64,000 bases of DNA from NCBI GenBank assembly GCA_002729885.1, contig PBUB01000015.1:164001-228000 (forward strand), in the 5' to 3' direction. The notes under the pieces were generated by a model. It did not search any database. It saw only the letters and a list, made by a program, of their open reading frames with translations, and was not told the origin of the DNA. Made by a program: the position numbers and the translations under genes. The DNA is from Spirochaetaceae bacterium (lineage in GTDB: Bacteria > Spirochaetota > Leptospiria > Leptospirales > Leptonemataceae). Positions within the stretch are counted from its first letter, which is position 1. Every line of letters starts with the position of its first letter. Shown one piece after another: positions 35,138 to 44,207 of this stretch.

Positions 35138-37138
35138 ATGGAACCCGCAGCAGGAGCAAATAGCCCTTCCCAGAGTCCGGATCTCATCTCCAGCACCGAT
35201 TTGAAAAGCCTTCTGCTATCATTCAGCCCTGGAGCAGAACGGGAAATAACCCAGGTGGAAAAAGGAGTGCAGAACTTCTTTATGTTCCACCAGTCCCCAC
35301 GAGCTCTGGTCAAACTTCCGGAACTAAAAGTACTATCCGAGACAGATCTTAAGAATCTGGAATCCCGCGAAGTACTGCGCATTGGCCATTATCTGGATTA
35401 CTCTGACGAAGAGCAGAAACTCATTCTACAGAAAGTAGCCATTCGTCCTGCTTCCCTGAAGGGAGACCAGGTGGATAAAATCTTGCGAGCCTGTGTGCGC
35501 ACCGGGCTTAGCAGCGTGATGAGATACATCCGGCACCGGGACTTCAGACTTCTGGATCAGGAACGCACCGGGCAACTGGGCCCCATGTTGCGAGAACATC
35601 TCTTGCTGAATCCAGAAACCCTGCTGGATCGCACCGCTTTCGTGCAACAGCTGGGCAGGCTCGAAAGCGTGTCCTTTGAAGGTCTACTGGAAAGCGAAAC
35701 CGAGGCACCCCGGGAATACATTGAAGAAATAGTAAAGTTACTGGCAAAGCCCCAGGAAGAATTGAGAGCCGAGCTGGAGCTGGAAAAAGAGAAGTTCAAG
35801 GAATCTTTTGACCTTATGGACCAGCGACCGGAGCGGCCTGTACTCTATTCTCTGCGAAGAGATTTTCACCTGGTCTATCCACCTGGGATGTCCATGGTGG
35901 ATTTCGAAGAGGATTCTTTCACAGAGCGAACCACCGAGGTAGAATGGATTCATCGGATCTACGTAGAAACTGCGGGCCGAATCATTCAGTTCCTGATGCC
36001 AGATATTGAAGTAGAAAAGGGGGACATGGGAGCCGGATATCATACAGAGTTATCCCGCCATCCAAGTTTCACTGCAGGCGAATCCTGGCCCGGTGGACTG
36101 GAATTTTTGGAAGCCCTGGGACGTTTGATTCAGCTTGTACAGGGACTTCGCAACGTTCGCGCAGAGGTCCTGCTGGGCTTCGTATATCAGCAAACGTTGA
36201 AGATGCTGAACATGAAGTTTGAGCCCATTCACTTCAGTCAGGAAAGCTTTCAGCCTCCAGAGAAGGTAGCACAGAAGTTCTCTGACAAAAAGAAGATCTA
36301 CGATGCGGTTATGGCCCGTTTTCGCAAGGATCCAGAAGTCCTGGTCAGTGTAGATCGCAGATCGGATCCACCTGGAGCATTTTTGATCTTTAGATCCAAC
36401 CTGGCGCGAGCCTTTATTCGCAACAAAGACCGCCGTTCATTCCTGCATTTAATGGCCAAAGAAGGAGGCATGGGTAGCGGCATATACGATGCCCTTATCG
36501 ACATAAATATGCCCGGACTGGATACAGATGTATTGAGCGAACAAAGAGAGCTAACCGAAGCCATCAAGAAATGGGAAGATGAGCTGGAAAAAGAGCGAAA
36601 GAAAAGAGAACGAAAAGGACGCGGTTTTCTGGCCCGGCTCCTGGATTGGCTGCTTTCCCTGTTTGGAATGAGCGCTGGCCCGCCACAAAAAGCAGAAAGT
36701 AATTCCGCCCCGACCATCGAAGAGCTGGCCGATAGTGCAGAATCAGAAAGCGAAACAAAGAAGAAAAAAAAGCAAAGTCAGCGCTCCGGGCCCAAAGCTC
36801 GCACTCATCTGGTTCCTCCCAACGTCTCCAAAGCGGCAGCCTACGTAGAGAGAGCCAACCACGGATTGATCTGGCTGGATGAAGTAGTGAAGGCTCTCAA
36901 TTCGGTTAAATTCGACATGAACAATACCGGAGACCTGCTCTACTATGATCAGCAGGATCGCTTTGATGAGATTCGACCATTAATGAAACATCGCAGAGTT
37001 TTTATTCGCAAAGAAAACCTGGATGATGTGGAATGGCTGTCCAACACAGCCGCCTGGCTGGAAAACCTGACCAATGCAAAAGAGGAACATGGCATTCTGG
37101 CCCAGGCTCTCCGCCATCGTATAGAAGATCTCGGCTAA
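35138..37138 (+). CDS. Large protein of unknown function coupled to the metallophosphoesterase
   Basis: This 666-residue soluble protein is not recognised. The N-terminal 200 residues are helical and leucine-rich (RIGHYLDYSDEEQKLILQK, and LLRE/LLDR motifs). The centre (RDFHLVYPPGMSMVDFEEDSF) looks globular. A basic and acidic coiled region (KKWEDELEKERKKRERKGRG) is followed by an amphipathic LLDWLLSLFG. A charged, Ser-rich linker at about 510-560 then leads to a C-terminal globular part (RTHLVPPNVSKAAAYVERANHGLIWLDEV). It begins three bases after the phosphoesterase stop. A regulatory or scaffold partner is one guess. Confidence 0.6.
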   Translation: MEPAAGANSPSQSPDLISSTDLKSLLLSFSPGAEREITQVEKGVQNFFMFHQSPRALVKLPELKVLSETDLKNLESREVLRIGHYLDYSDEEQKLILQKVAIRPASLKGDQVDKILRACVRTGLSSVMRYIRHRDFRLLDQERTGQLGPMLREHLLLNPETLLDRTAFVQQLGRLESVSFEGLLESETEAPREYIEEIVKLLAKPQEELRAELELEKEKFKESFDLMDQRPERPVLYSLRRDFHLVYPPGMSMVDFEEDSFTERTTEVEWIHRIYVETAGRIIQFLMPDIEVEKGDMGAGYHTELSRHPSFTAGESWPGGLEFLEALGRLIQLVQGLRNVRAEVLLGFVYQQTLKMLNMKFEPIHFSQESFQPPEKVAQKFSDKKKIYDAVMARFRKDPEVLVSVDRRSDPPGAFLIFRSNLARAFIRNKDRRSFLHLMAKEGGMGSGIYDALIDINMPGLDTDVLSEQRELTEAIKKWEDELEKERKKRERKGRGFLARLLDWLLSLFGMSAGPPQKAESNSAPTIEELADSAESESETKKKKKQSQRSGPKARTHLVPPNVSKAAAYVERANHGLIWLDEVVKALNSVKFDMNNTGDLLYYDQQDRFDEIRPLMKHRRVFIRKENLDDVEWLSNTAAWLENLTNAKEEHGILAQALRHRIEDLG

Positions 37139-37395
37139 TATAACGTAGCCAGGTCCGCCTGTAATCGAATTCTCAGGACTGCGAGCTCCGGGTTCGCATC
37201 AGCGTTTTCAATCGAATCAACGAATAGATAATGGAAAACACTGTCCAGGTTTCTAACCGGTGAGGTCCATTTTTCGAATTCGGTATCCGGGAACGATCAG
37301 CCATTCTGGCATAAGAATTAGGCAGGGCTAGAGGCCCGTCTCCCGGAAAGGCTGCATGGATCTATTCATAAGATCGACTGTTCGGATCCAGTAGC

Positions 37396-38571
37396 TCAGT
37401 CCACTTCAATATCGGAAATAAACCCGGCATCGGTCCATTCATCTATAGATGGATGCGAGAATGAATTTCCTCCATCGGTAGAAAACAGGACGGCTCCATT
37501 GGTTCCTGAATCATTCCTGTAACTTGCCAGAATGGTGCTTTCATCGCCGGCCAGATCCGGCAGATTGCCCAGATCCGAAACCTGGTTGCAGCCAGGTTCC
37601 ACGTAGCTTCCCGATGTTGGAGCCGTGTCAAAGGTATCCAGGGAATAGATTCTACAGATATCATTGCCGGTATCCACCATCCCGATCTTGTAGGTGCCGG
37701 ATATATAGTCTGCACCGGAATGGCGGGAAGCGCTCAGCGGATAAAAGGTATAGGCCACCGGATAGGAACCTGCCGTTTGCATATCCTGCGGCAGGCCGGA
37801 TCCGTAGTTCGAGTAGTAGTCTCCGTTTTGATCCGCCATACCGATGATGCCGGAGGTACCTGCAATCAGCCCATAATATTGATCATAGATCGAGCTGTGG
37901 GAGGACGCCAGAGTGAAGGAACTCAAATCCTGAACCGGCGCATACTGGATATGATTCTGACTGGCAAATGCGATATAGAGATAGGAATCATTGCAGTCGA
38001 TCCCATCCACCGTAACTTCTCCGGTTCCAGATACAAACCAGGTTTGAAAGCTTCTTCCGTTGTCGTAACTAACGTAGGCAGGATGATCCCCATCCGGATC
38101 CTGGGAAATGGTATCGTAAGTAAGAATCAGTGCATCGCCACAGCCAAGGATATGACTGATGTCCTCGTCCTCATTGTCTTCCGGCGCTTCAAATGTTTCC
38201 CAGGAAGTGCCCTGGTTACGACTGATCCAGAGCTCATCTTCGCTGTCCTCTTGAAGCACAAAGATGGTTCCGTTCAATACCTCTGCTTTCCAGGTATTGG
38301 CAGGGCCACCTGTAAACGGCACCCAGCTTACATTCAGTGCTGATCCTTCCGGATCAGCACGAAGCATGCCATTACTCTGACCTCCTGCATCGGACTCGTC
38401 CGGAAACAAATAGAAGGATTCAGAACCGCTCATCAGGGCAATCAGAGCCGGTAGATCTGAAGTGGCAGGACGCTGCAGTTTGAGGCAGCCGACGCCAGTC
38501 ATAAATGCGATGATATAGAATGGGACGATGGTTGCTGATAGTTTCGGTCTAACAGATCGGAACTTGCGCAT
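37396..38571 (-). CDS. Asp-box (BNR-like) lipoprotein, tandem paralogue C
   Basis: This 391-residue lipoprotein (signal ending GVGC) is the last of three tandem paralogues. It shares the family's layout: NGTIFVLQEDSEDELWISRNQGTSWE with an Asp-box-like S.N.G..W, GCGDALILTYDT, AYVSYDNGRSFQTW, and IDCNDSYLYIAFASQNHIQYA. Asp boxes mark blades of a sialidase-like beta-propeller, but no sialidase catalytic residues are evident, so binding or structure is more likely than catalysis. It is the most divergent of the three. Confidence 0.6.
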   Translation of the reverse strand: MRKFRSVRPKLSATIVPFYIIAFMTGVGCLKLQRPATSDLPALIALMSGSESFYLFPDESDAGGQSNGMLRADPEGSALNVSWVPFTGGPANTWKAEVLNGTIFVLQEDSEDELWISRNQGTSWETFEAPEDNEDEDISHILGCGDALILTYDTISQDPDGDHPAYVSYDNGRSFQTWFVSGTGEVTVDGIDCNDSYLYIAFASQNHIQYAPVQDLSSFTLASSHSSIYDQYYGLIAGTSGIIGMADQNGDYYSNYGSGLPQDMQTAGSYPVAYTFYPLSASRHSGADYISGTYKIGMVDTGNDICRIYSLDTFDTAPTSGSYVEPGCNQVSDLGNLPDLAGDESTILASYRNDSGTNGAVLFSTDGGNSFSHPSIDEWTDAGFISDIEVD

Positions 38572-38665
38572 ACTATCAGACTAACAATCGCAGAAGACAT
38601 CTTGCAGGATTTTTCTACACTTTTTTTAGTGTTTACACTTTATGCATTTCCATCCCTGGACAAAA

Positions 38666-39850
38666 TCATGGATAGGACTCCAGATCAATAATATAGCCGC
38701 TGTCGCTCCAGATAGAACTTAGATCCAACTTTGAGAAATTCTGACCATTATCCATGGAGCGGAGAAGTCCGGTAGAAGTAGACGGTGCACTGGCATAGGA
38801 AACATAGATGCCTGAATTCGCATAAAGAATCCCTGGCATGATTCCCAGGTTTCCCACATCGCTGCAGTCGCGGTTGGCAGGAGTAACGCTGGCCGGCGAG
38901 ATAGCCAGATTCGACATTACATAGATTCTACAGGTCTCAGTGCTGGAGTCTGGTTCGGAGACTACGACTGTATCTGGAATGGCGTACCTTGCACGAAGCG
39001 CCCCGTTGCAGCCAAAGTTCATATTGGGCATGATTCCGGATTCGTCTACAGAGGCTCCGCCGTCCGACGAATAGTTGAGTGCACATTGAATGGTATTGAA
39101 ATCATCCTGGGCCAGGCCGGCGAAACCGGCGGTGGTTGCCGTAAGGTCTGTATAGTCCGAATAGCTCACCCCTGTGTTGGGGACCCCGGTCCAGGCACTC
39201 AGGTTGTCCAGTGATGCGTACTGTATGCGATTGGAGGATTCCGAGGAGGCAACATAGATACGTGAATCGGTACAATCGATTCCACGAATCACGATGTTTC
39301 CGGTTCCGGTGGAGGAAGGACCGATGCCCACTCGCACCTCTTGCCAGCTGGCGCCGCTGTCTCGACTGATATATCCTGGCTGCGTGCCAGTACCATTGTA
39401 GGCGATGCTTCCCTGGGTAACTATCACGGACGTGCCGCATCCAACAACGTACGATATGCTTGTGGATTCATTTCCGGAAGGTAGATCCACCGACTCCCAG
39501 TTCATTCCCTGATCCCGGGAAATCCAGAAATCGTCGGTGCTGGAAGTATCGGCCGCAAATATAACTCCATTCACGATGGCTGCGTCCCGTATCTGAGCCG
39601 GCCCGCCAGACCAATCAATTCGCTCGGGAATTCCGGTGCTGGGGATTTTGAATAAAGTGCGGGCCTGGTTATCGCCGGCAGAATCATTTAAGAAAGCGAA
39701 GGTGCTCTGCGATAGCAATCCGGGAAGAAGCTGGGCAAGCAGAGGAAGATTTCGCTCCGAAAAAGGCTGATCCAGGAGCAGACATCGGTTCTGCGAGAAA
39801 CCGCAAAGGGCGAATACTCCAATGAGAATTAGTCGGGAAAATCGATTCAT
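38666..39850 (-). CDS. Asp-box (BNR-like) lipoprotein, tandem paralogue B
   Basis: This 394-residue protein has a signal peptide with the lipidated cysteine inferred at QNRC followed by LLLDQP. Conserved blocks shared with its neighbours are NGVIFAADTSSTDDFWISRDQGMNWE, GCGTSVIVTQGSIAYNGTGTQPGYISRDSGASWQEVRVG and GIDCTDSRIYVASSESSNRIQYA. These form the Asp-box pattern S.D.G..W. The sequence from VIVT to the RVG motif is nearly the same as in paralogue A, which points to recent duplication. Function unknown. Confidence 0.65.
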   Translation of the reverse strand: MNRFSRLILIGVFALCGFSQNRCLLLDQPFSERNLPLLAQLLPGLLSQSTFAFLNDSAGDNQARTLFKIPSTGIPERIDWSGGPAQIRDAAIVNGVIFAADTSSTDDFWISRDQGMNWESVDLPSGNESTSISYVVGCGTSVIVTQGSIAYNGTGTQPGYISRDSGASWQEVRVGIGPSSTGTGNIVIRGIDCTDSRIYVASSESSNRIQYASLDNLSAWTGVPNTGVSYSDYTDLTATTAGFAGLAQDDFNTIQCALNYSSDGGASVDESGIMPNMNFGCNGALRARYAIPDTVVVSEPDSSTETCRIYVMSNLAISPASVTPANRDCSDVGNLGIMPGILYANSGIYVSYASAPSTSTGLLRSMDNGQNFSKLDLSSIWSDSGYIIDLESYP

Positions 39851-39975
39851 ATTATTCTACCTTGCTTTGCTGTTTCCAGCATCCGAGCCATCTCTGGCTC
39901 GAGTCCTCGGAAAATCCGGATAACCCGGTCAGGCCCGGCCAACCTCGGCAGGCCTGAAATACAACAAGCACCCCC

Positions 39976-41163
39976 TCAGCGAGCATCGTCTATGCTTGTG
40001 ACAATTCCCTGCCCTGAATAAACGCTTCCAATATTGATCTTTTTCAGGCTTCTCAGCCCATCGTCGGAATAGACAACGCCTGTTTGCGTCCCTGAAAAAG
40101 AGGCATAGGAAGAAAAAATGCCTGCATCGGTAACCAGAAGGGCAGGCATTCTTTGAGGATTGGTAATGTCGGCGCAGGATATGGATGCCACGGTACTGCT
40201 GGATGGATTTGTGGAGCCGTTACCCAGGTTATAGATGCGGCACGTATCTCCAGATTGATCCATCTCAGAAACGAAGAAGGCTCCCGCTCCAAACTCCGCA
40301 ACCCCGGTAAATTCCAGACCCATGTAGGGCATGGAGCCAGCAAGAGCCATACCTTCTGCATTGTTTAAAGAATAGTTCACTTCTGGAGCATAAGGACAAT
40401 AGCCGGGCGTGGTACAGGCCAAGCCGATGGTGCTGGTACCGGAGGTGGCAATGGATGAATAGCCATTCTGCGATGCCGGATGAGATGTAGCCACAGTCCA
40501 GGAACTGAGATCATTTAGAAAAGCCCACTGAAAGCGATTGGCCACCGCACTGGAAGCGATGAAGATTTTTTCTGAGGTGCAGTCTATGGCAGACAGAGCA
40601 TAGTCACCGCTTCCGGTGGCAGCAGGAGAAGCACCTACCCGGAATTCCTGCCAGGTTACTCCGCTGTCGTAACTGATGTAGCCGGGCCTCGTTCCTGATC
40701 CATTGTACGCGATGGTTGGATGAGTAATGACCACAGCACTGCCGCAACCCAGTACGTTGGAAATATTCTCCGATTCATTGCTACCTGGAGCATCCACCAG
40801 TTGCCAGGTCTGAGCGTCATCCCGGGAGATCCAGATATCATCCTGATTATTATTTTCCAGAGCAAATATGACACCATTCACTACCGCGCCCTTCCAGATA
40901 TTGCCCGGACCGCCATTCCAGGTGAGCAAACGAAGACCGCCAAACATATCCCTTTTGACAATAGCTCTTGCCTGAGTGGAGCCACTTTCATCGCTTAGAA
41001 AAAAATATACTGGATTGGATAGTAGGGCCATCAGAAGCGGGAGGTCCGCTATGGAGATTCCACCACCGTTCGCACCCTCGGAAGCGGGCGGCTCCAGAAG
41101 CAGGCAGTTCGTTGCCGGAGTAACCAGGGAGAATGTGAGTATGAGAGCAGCAAGTCGCTTCAT
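39976..41163 (-). CDS. Asp-box (BNR-like) lipoprotein, tandem paralogue A
   Basis: From ATG 41163 (MKRLAALIL) the product has 395 residues; the signal ends at PATNC, followed by LLLEPP as in paralogue B. It has NGVIFALENNNQDDIWISRDDAQTWQ, GCGSAVVITHPTIAYNGSGTRPGYISYDSGVTWQEFRVG and AIDCTSEKIFIASSAVANRFQWA. The block from GYIS to RVG is very close to paralogue B. The three genes are separated by 94 and 125 bases. An outer-membrane or periplasmic location is inferred. Confidence 0.65.
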   Translation of the reverse strand: MKRLAALILTFSLVTPATNCLLLEPPASEGANGGGISIADLPLLMALLSNPVYFFLSDESGSTQARAIVKRDMFGGLRLLTWNGGPGNIWKGAVVNGVIFALENNNQDDIWISRDDAQTWQLVDAPGSNESENISNVLGCGSAVVITHPTIAYNGSGTRPGYISYDSGVTWQEFRVGASPAATGSGDYALSAIDCTSEKIFIASSAVANRFQWAFLNDLSSWTVATSHPASQNGYSSIATSGTSTIGLACTTPGYCPYAPEVNYSLNNAEGMALAGSMPYMGLEFTGVAEFGAGAFFVSEMDQSGDTCRIYNLGNGSTNPSSSTVASISCADITNPQRMPALLVTDAGIFSSYASFSGTQTGVVYSDDGLRSLKKINIGSVYSGQGIVTSIDDAR

Positions 41164-41241
41164 GATGTACCTTACAACAACGCTCTTACCCGACGCTTGC
41201 ATAGAATTCCTCAATTTTCTGACCGAAATACTACTCAGCCT

Positions 41242-42243
41242 TCAAAATCGGTAGCTGTAGCCGAAAGTCATGGCCGTTTCTGGAGCTTTTGCTGCCGCCA
41301 GTCCAGAGTCGGCCCGGCCCCCCGGTCTTGGCGAAAATGCGCTGGGAGGCAATCCAAGACCTGTATCTGCAGACAGGTTTCCTGGATGGGAACCGTGCAG
41401 AATATCCATCTGAAAGCCTCCCCTGGTGCTATCGTTTTCCACCACCAGGCCTTCTTCCCAGGCAAATCCATTAAAGACTATGTGCGCCAGCTGCACACCG
41501 TAGAGCGTAATAAGCGAGATTACAGCATAGTTATATGCACTGACCTTCTGGTTATACTCGCCAGAAAATTTTCTTGTAGACTCTGTAAAATAGGCAAACT
41601 GAAGCCGGCCATCAACGTTGCCCTGGGTATTCAGTATTATGGCCAGAGCGATGTTGTTGTTTACCTGCTCAATGTTGGCTGCCTGCGCGCTATGAGCCGG
41701 CTCCCAGGTTCTAGCCACGTTCAGGAGAGCCAGAGCAGTGAGCCCCATGTAGGTATAACCAATGTAAGGCCTGCCGATTTCGATGTGTCCCCATCCAGGC
41801 AACACTGCGGAGCGCCAGGCAAAATCCAGATAGGAAATGGGCTCATCCGGCTTTTCGATGTTGCCTTTTTCTACTTGCTGTCGCAGATACTGAGCTCGCT
41901 CGGCCCGGGCCATGGCCTGCTCTTCCAGAAACTTCTGCCTGGCCGCTTGCAGCTCTGCCTCTTCCTTTCTTCGCTTTTCTGCGGCCAGTCTTCTCTGGCG
42001 TTCCAGTGCCTGCTGACGACGGACTTCTCGAATCTCCTCTTCGGTCTGAAAGGTAATGCGGGCAATCTGGCTTTTGGGAATAACCCGGGTGCGGCCATCA
42101 ATAATGGCAGTCACAGATTTTTCCGTTTGCTGGGTAATGGTGCCCACCAGGATTTCTCCATCTCGCATATAGATAGCTTCAGCAAGCAGGGTAGAGCTAC
42201 AAAACAGCAGCAGGATTACAAAGAGGATTCGTCGCATTATCAA
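41242..42243 (-). CDS. DUF5683-like membrane protein with signal peptide
   Basis: This 333-residue protein has a signal peptide (RRILFVILLLFCSSTLLAEA). A small beta domain follows (IYMRDGEILVGTITQQTEKSVTAIIDGRTRVIPKSQIARITF), then a charged coiled region (about 70-125). A hydrophobic part (DFAWRSAVLPGWGHIEIGRPYIGYTYMGLTALALLN) resembles the DUF5683 pattern, and the C-terminus ends in FGYSYRF. It starts with a four-base overlap of the next upstream gene. An envelope role is inferred; no enzyme motif is seen. Confidence 0.6.
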   Translation of the reverse strand: MIMRRILFVILLLFCSSTLLAEAIYMRDGEILVGTITQQTEKSVTAIIDGRTRVIPKSQIARITFQTEEEIREVRRQQALERQRRLAAEKRRKEEAELQAARQKFLEEQAMARAERAQYLRQQVEKGNIEKPDEPISYLDFAWRSAVLPGWGHIEIGRPYIGYTYMGLTALALLNVARTWEPAHSAQAANIEQVNNNIALAIILNTQGNVDGRLQFAYFTESTRKFSGEYNQKVSAYNYAVISLITLYGVQLAHIVFNGFAWEEGLVVENDSTRGGFQMDILHGSHPGNLSADTGLGLPPSAFSPRPGGRADSGLAAAKAPETAMTFGYSYRF

Positions 42244-42623
42244 TTTTCCAGAATAAAGTCGTAGACCTTGATCACTTCAAACTGCCAGTACACGGCAGTA
42301 TCGGCCGCCTGACAGCGAATGGTATCTACAGCATTTGCGGAAGGGGGCATGGGAAGATAAACTGTGCATACTTTTTGTGAACTTCCATCCTGAATCACAA
42401 TTTTTCCGTGCAAAGTTCTCTCTTTGGGCTTGTTATTTATGGCTTCTACTCGAAATTCCTGAATTCCAGGAATCTCTTCTTTCTGGCGTACTATGTTAAC
42501 TTCTATTCCGTTCGCTTTATCGCTAATACTGACGGATCCTGAATTTCGAGGCGCGGCGGCGAGCGAAGTAACAAGGAATACAAGTATCAAAGCACCAGAA
42601 CAATTAAGACGTTGGCGCATCAT
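42240..42623 (-). CDS. Small secreted protein of unknown function
   Basis: The 127-residue product has a Sec signal peptide (LILVFLVTSLAAAP) and a mature region of short strands (GIEVNIVRQKEEIPGIQEFRVEAIN, GKIVIQDGSSQKVCTVYLP) with two cysteines that may pair. I do not recognise it. It overlaps the DUF5683-like gene by four bases, so the two are likely coupled and probably act in the same envelope process. Confidence 0.55.
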   Translation of the reverse strand: MMRQRLNCSGALILVFLVTSLAAAPRNSGSVSISDKANGIEVNIVRQKEEIPGIQEFRVEAINNKPKERTLHGKIVIQDGSSQKVCTVYLPMPPSANAVDTIRCQAADTAVYWQFEVIKVYDFILEN

Positions 42624-42656
42624 CGTATAGTCAGGTACACTGGATGAAATAGAATT

Positions 42657-44207
42657 TCAATCGTTTTTTCGCTGTAGCAATCTGCGAACGGCCTGCTGCT
42701 TTTGCTGCGAAAGTCGGAGGTATTCTGTAGCTTCCTTATGGCCCGGATTCACAAGAAGCACATTCTCGAATCTTTCAATGGCCAGATCATAGTTCCTGCG
42801 ATTGTACTCGTTGAGCCCATCGCGCATATACTGTGAAATGTGAGCCGCTTCCCGGCCCCTGAGATTGGCAAGCTCGGCTCTGGCCCTGGCGTTCTGTGGC
42901 CAGATCCTCAATGCACTGATATAGGACCGTATTGCTGCAAAAGGTTTTCCTGCATTGGTCAGTGCTCTGGCTTGATTGGTTTGCACCTCGCTCTGTAAAC
43001 GAGAGGCTTCCGCCAGTCCCTTCTGGGCCGCTTCATAATCCGGATTCAGCCTCAGCACCTGTGCATACTCAGCTCTTGCCTGCAGATATCTGCGGTTCTG
43101 CATATACTCCTTTGCTCGGGCCATGTACTTTCTGGTCTGATCGCCTGTAAGACGTTCAATGATTAACGATCTATAGCTTCTGGCGGCACGATTCTCCTTA
43201 TCCCGGCTCAATATCGCTTCAAAGATCTTTCGCGCAGAATTCAACTTATCTTCGCTATAGAGATCAACTCCCAGTTTCATCAATCCAGCCAGCCTTGCTC
43301 TTTCCTGTATAGCCTTCGAAATCTCCAGTCCCTGGGACCTGGCGTAGCTTTCGTTTAATGTAAATGTAGTCTGCGTGGGCACTTCCACCAGCTCCCTGGA
43401 ACAGTCGGTTTCTCCATTGAGGATTCGATTAACCATTTCGCCTGTAGCAATGCCCAGATTCGTATAGTCAGGACTGATCCCGAATGTTGCCCCCAGCTTC
43501 ACCAGAGCCGGATAGCCAGTCATTAGCGTAATCCCGTTATCCTTTGCGAATCGAGATAGTAGCTGAAAGTTTTCTCGATCATACAATGGATCCGCAACCA
43601 TGTAGAAAGCATCTGCTCGACCTTTGATTCGATTCAAGGCGTCCTCAAACGAATCTGCAGGACCGATGGAGATTGCTTCCAGTAGTAGGCCATGCTGGAG
43701 ATCCAGAAACTCCCCGGCCACCGCAGCTTCCCGTCCCTGGTCTGTGGAATAAAACGAATAAACGTATCTGGCGGATGGATTCACCTCTTTAAGAGTCTTA
43801 AAGAATCTTTCAGGACCGATGTCCATGCTCACGCCGCATAGATTTCCCTGCTTCAGGTTGAGCTGCTTGGGGGAATTGAGCATAGAAAACACAACGTTGG
43901 TATTTCTGAGGTTGTCTGCTGCCAGCTGGGCCGCGGCACGACCAAAGGCCACATACACTACGGCTCCGGAGGCTTCAATGTCGTTAAAGTAAGCACCCAG
44001 ATCGGATTGCTCGGCCTGGAGCACCTCCAGATAGCGCACCCTGGTCTGTCCCTGCATAACAGACTGCAAACCGGCCAGACCCTCTTCGTAGATAGATGAA
44101 TCCGAAGAAAGCAAGACCTCGATTACCGGAATGGGCTCGGACCGCAGCGATGAGACAGCCACCAGAAATGTAAAGCAGGCAGCGAATAAAAAATTCAATC
44201 TACCCAT
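42657..44207 (-). CDS. ABC substrate-binding-like protein fused to TPR repeats
   Basis: ATG 44207 is chosen because GGGAGG lies eight bases before it; the longer frame starting at 44276 has no such site. The 516-residue product has a signal peptide (LNFLFAACFTFLVAVSSLRS). A periplasmic-binding domain of the ABC_sub_bind/DUF534 type follows (AVVYVAFGRAAAQLAADNL, VNPSARYVYSFYSTDQGREAAVA, ITLMTGYPALVKLGATFGISPDYTNLGIATGEMVNRIL). The C-terminal ~200 residues are TPR-like helical repeats (RRYLQARAEYAQVLRLNPDYEAAQ, RRNYDLAIERFENVLLVNPGHKEA). It overlaps the upstream PP2C gene by eight bases. No transporter genes are nearby, so it probably senses a ligand rather than delivers it. Confidence 0.75.
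   Translation of the reverse strand: MGRLNFLFAACFTFLVAVSSLRSEPIPVIEVLLSSDSSIYEEGLAGLQSVMQGQTRVRYLEVLQAEQSDLGAYFNDIEASGAVVYVAFGRAAAQLAADNLRNTNVVFSMLNSPKQLNLKQGNLCGVSMDIGPERFFKTLKEVNPSARYVYSFYSTDQGREAAVAGEFLDLQHGLLLEAISIGPADSFEDALNRIKGRADAFYMVADPLYDRENFQLLSRFAKDNGITLMTGYPALVKLGATFGISPDYTNLGIATGEMVNRILNGETDCSRELVEVPTQTTFTLNESYARSQGLEISKAIQERARLAGLMKLGVDLYSEDKLNSARKIFEAILSRDKENRAARSYRSLIIERLTGDQTRKYMARAKEYMQNRRYLQARAEYAQVLRLNPDYEAAQKGLAEASRLQSEVQTNQARALTNAGKPFAAIRSYISALRIWPQNARARAELANLRGREAAHISQYMRDGLNEYNRRNYDLAIERFENVLLVNPGHKEATEYLRLSQQKQQAVRRLLQRKND

Noticed and set aside
41197..42264. A 355-codon open frame on the plus strand
   Set aside because: It is antisense to the DUF5683-like gene, which has a signal peptide and recognisable domains; the plus-strand translation has no domain or start site.
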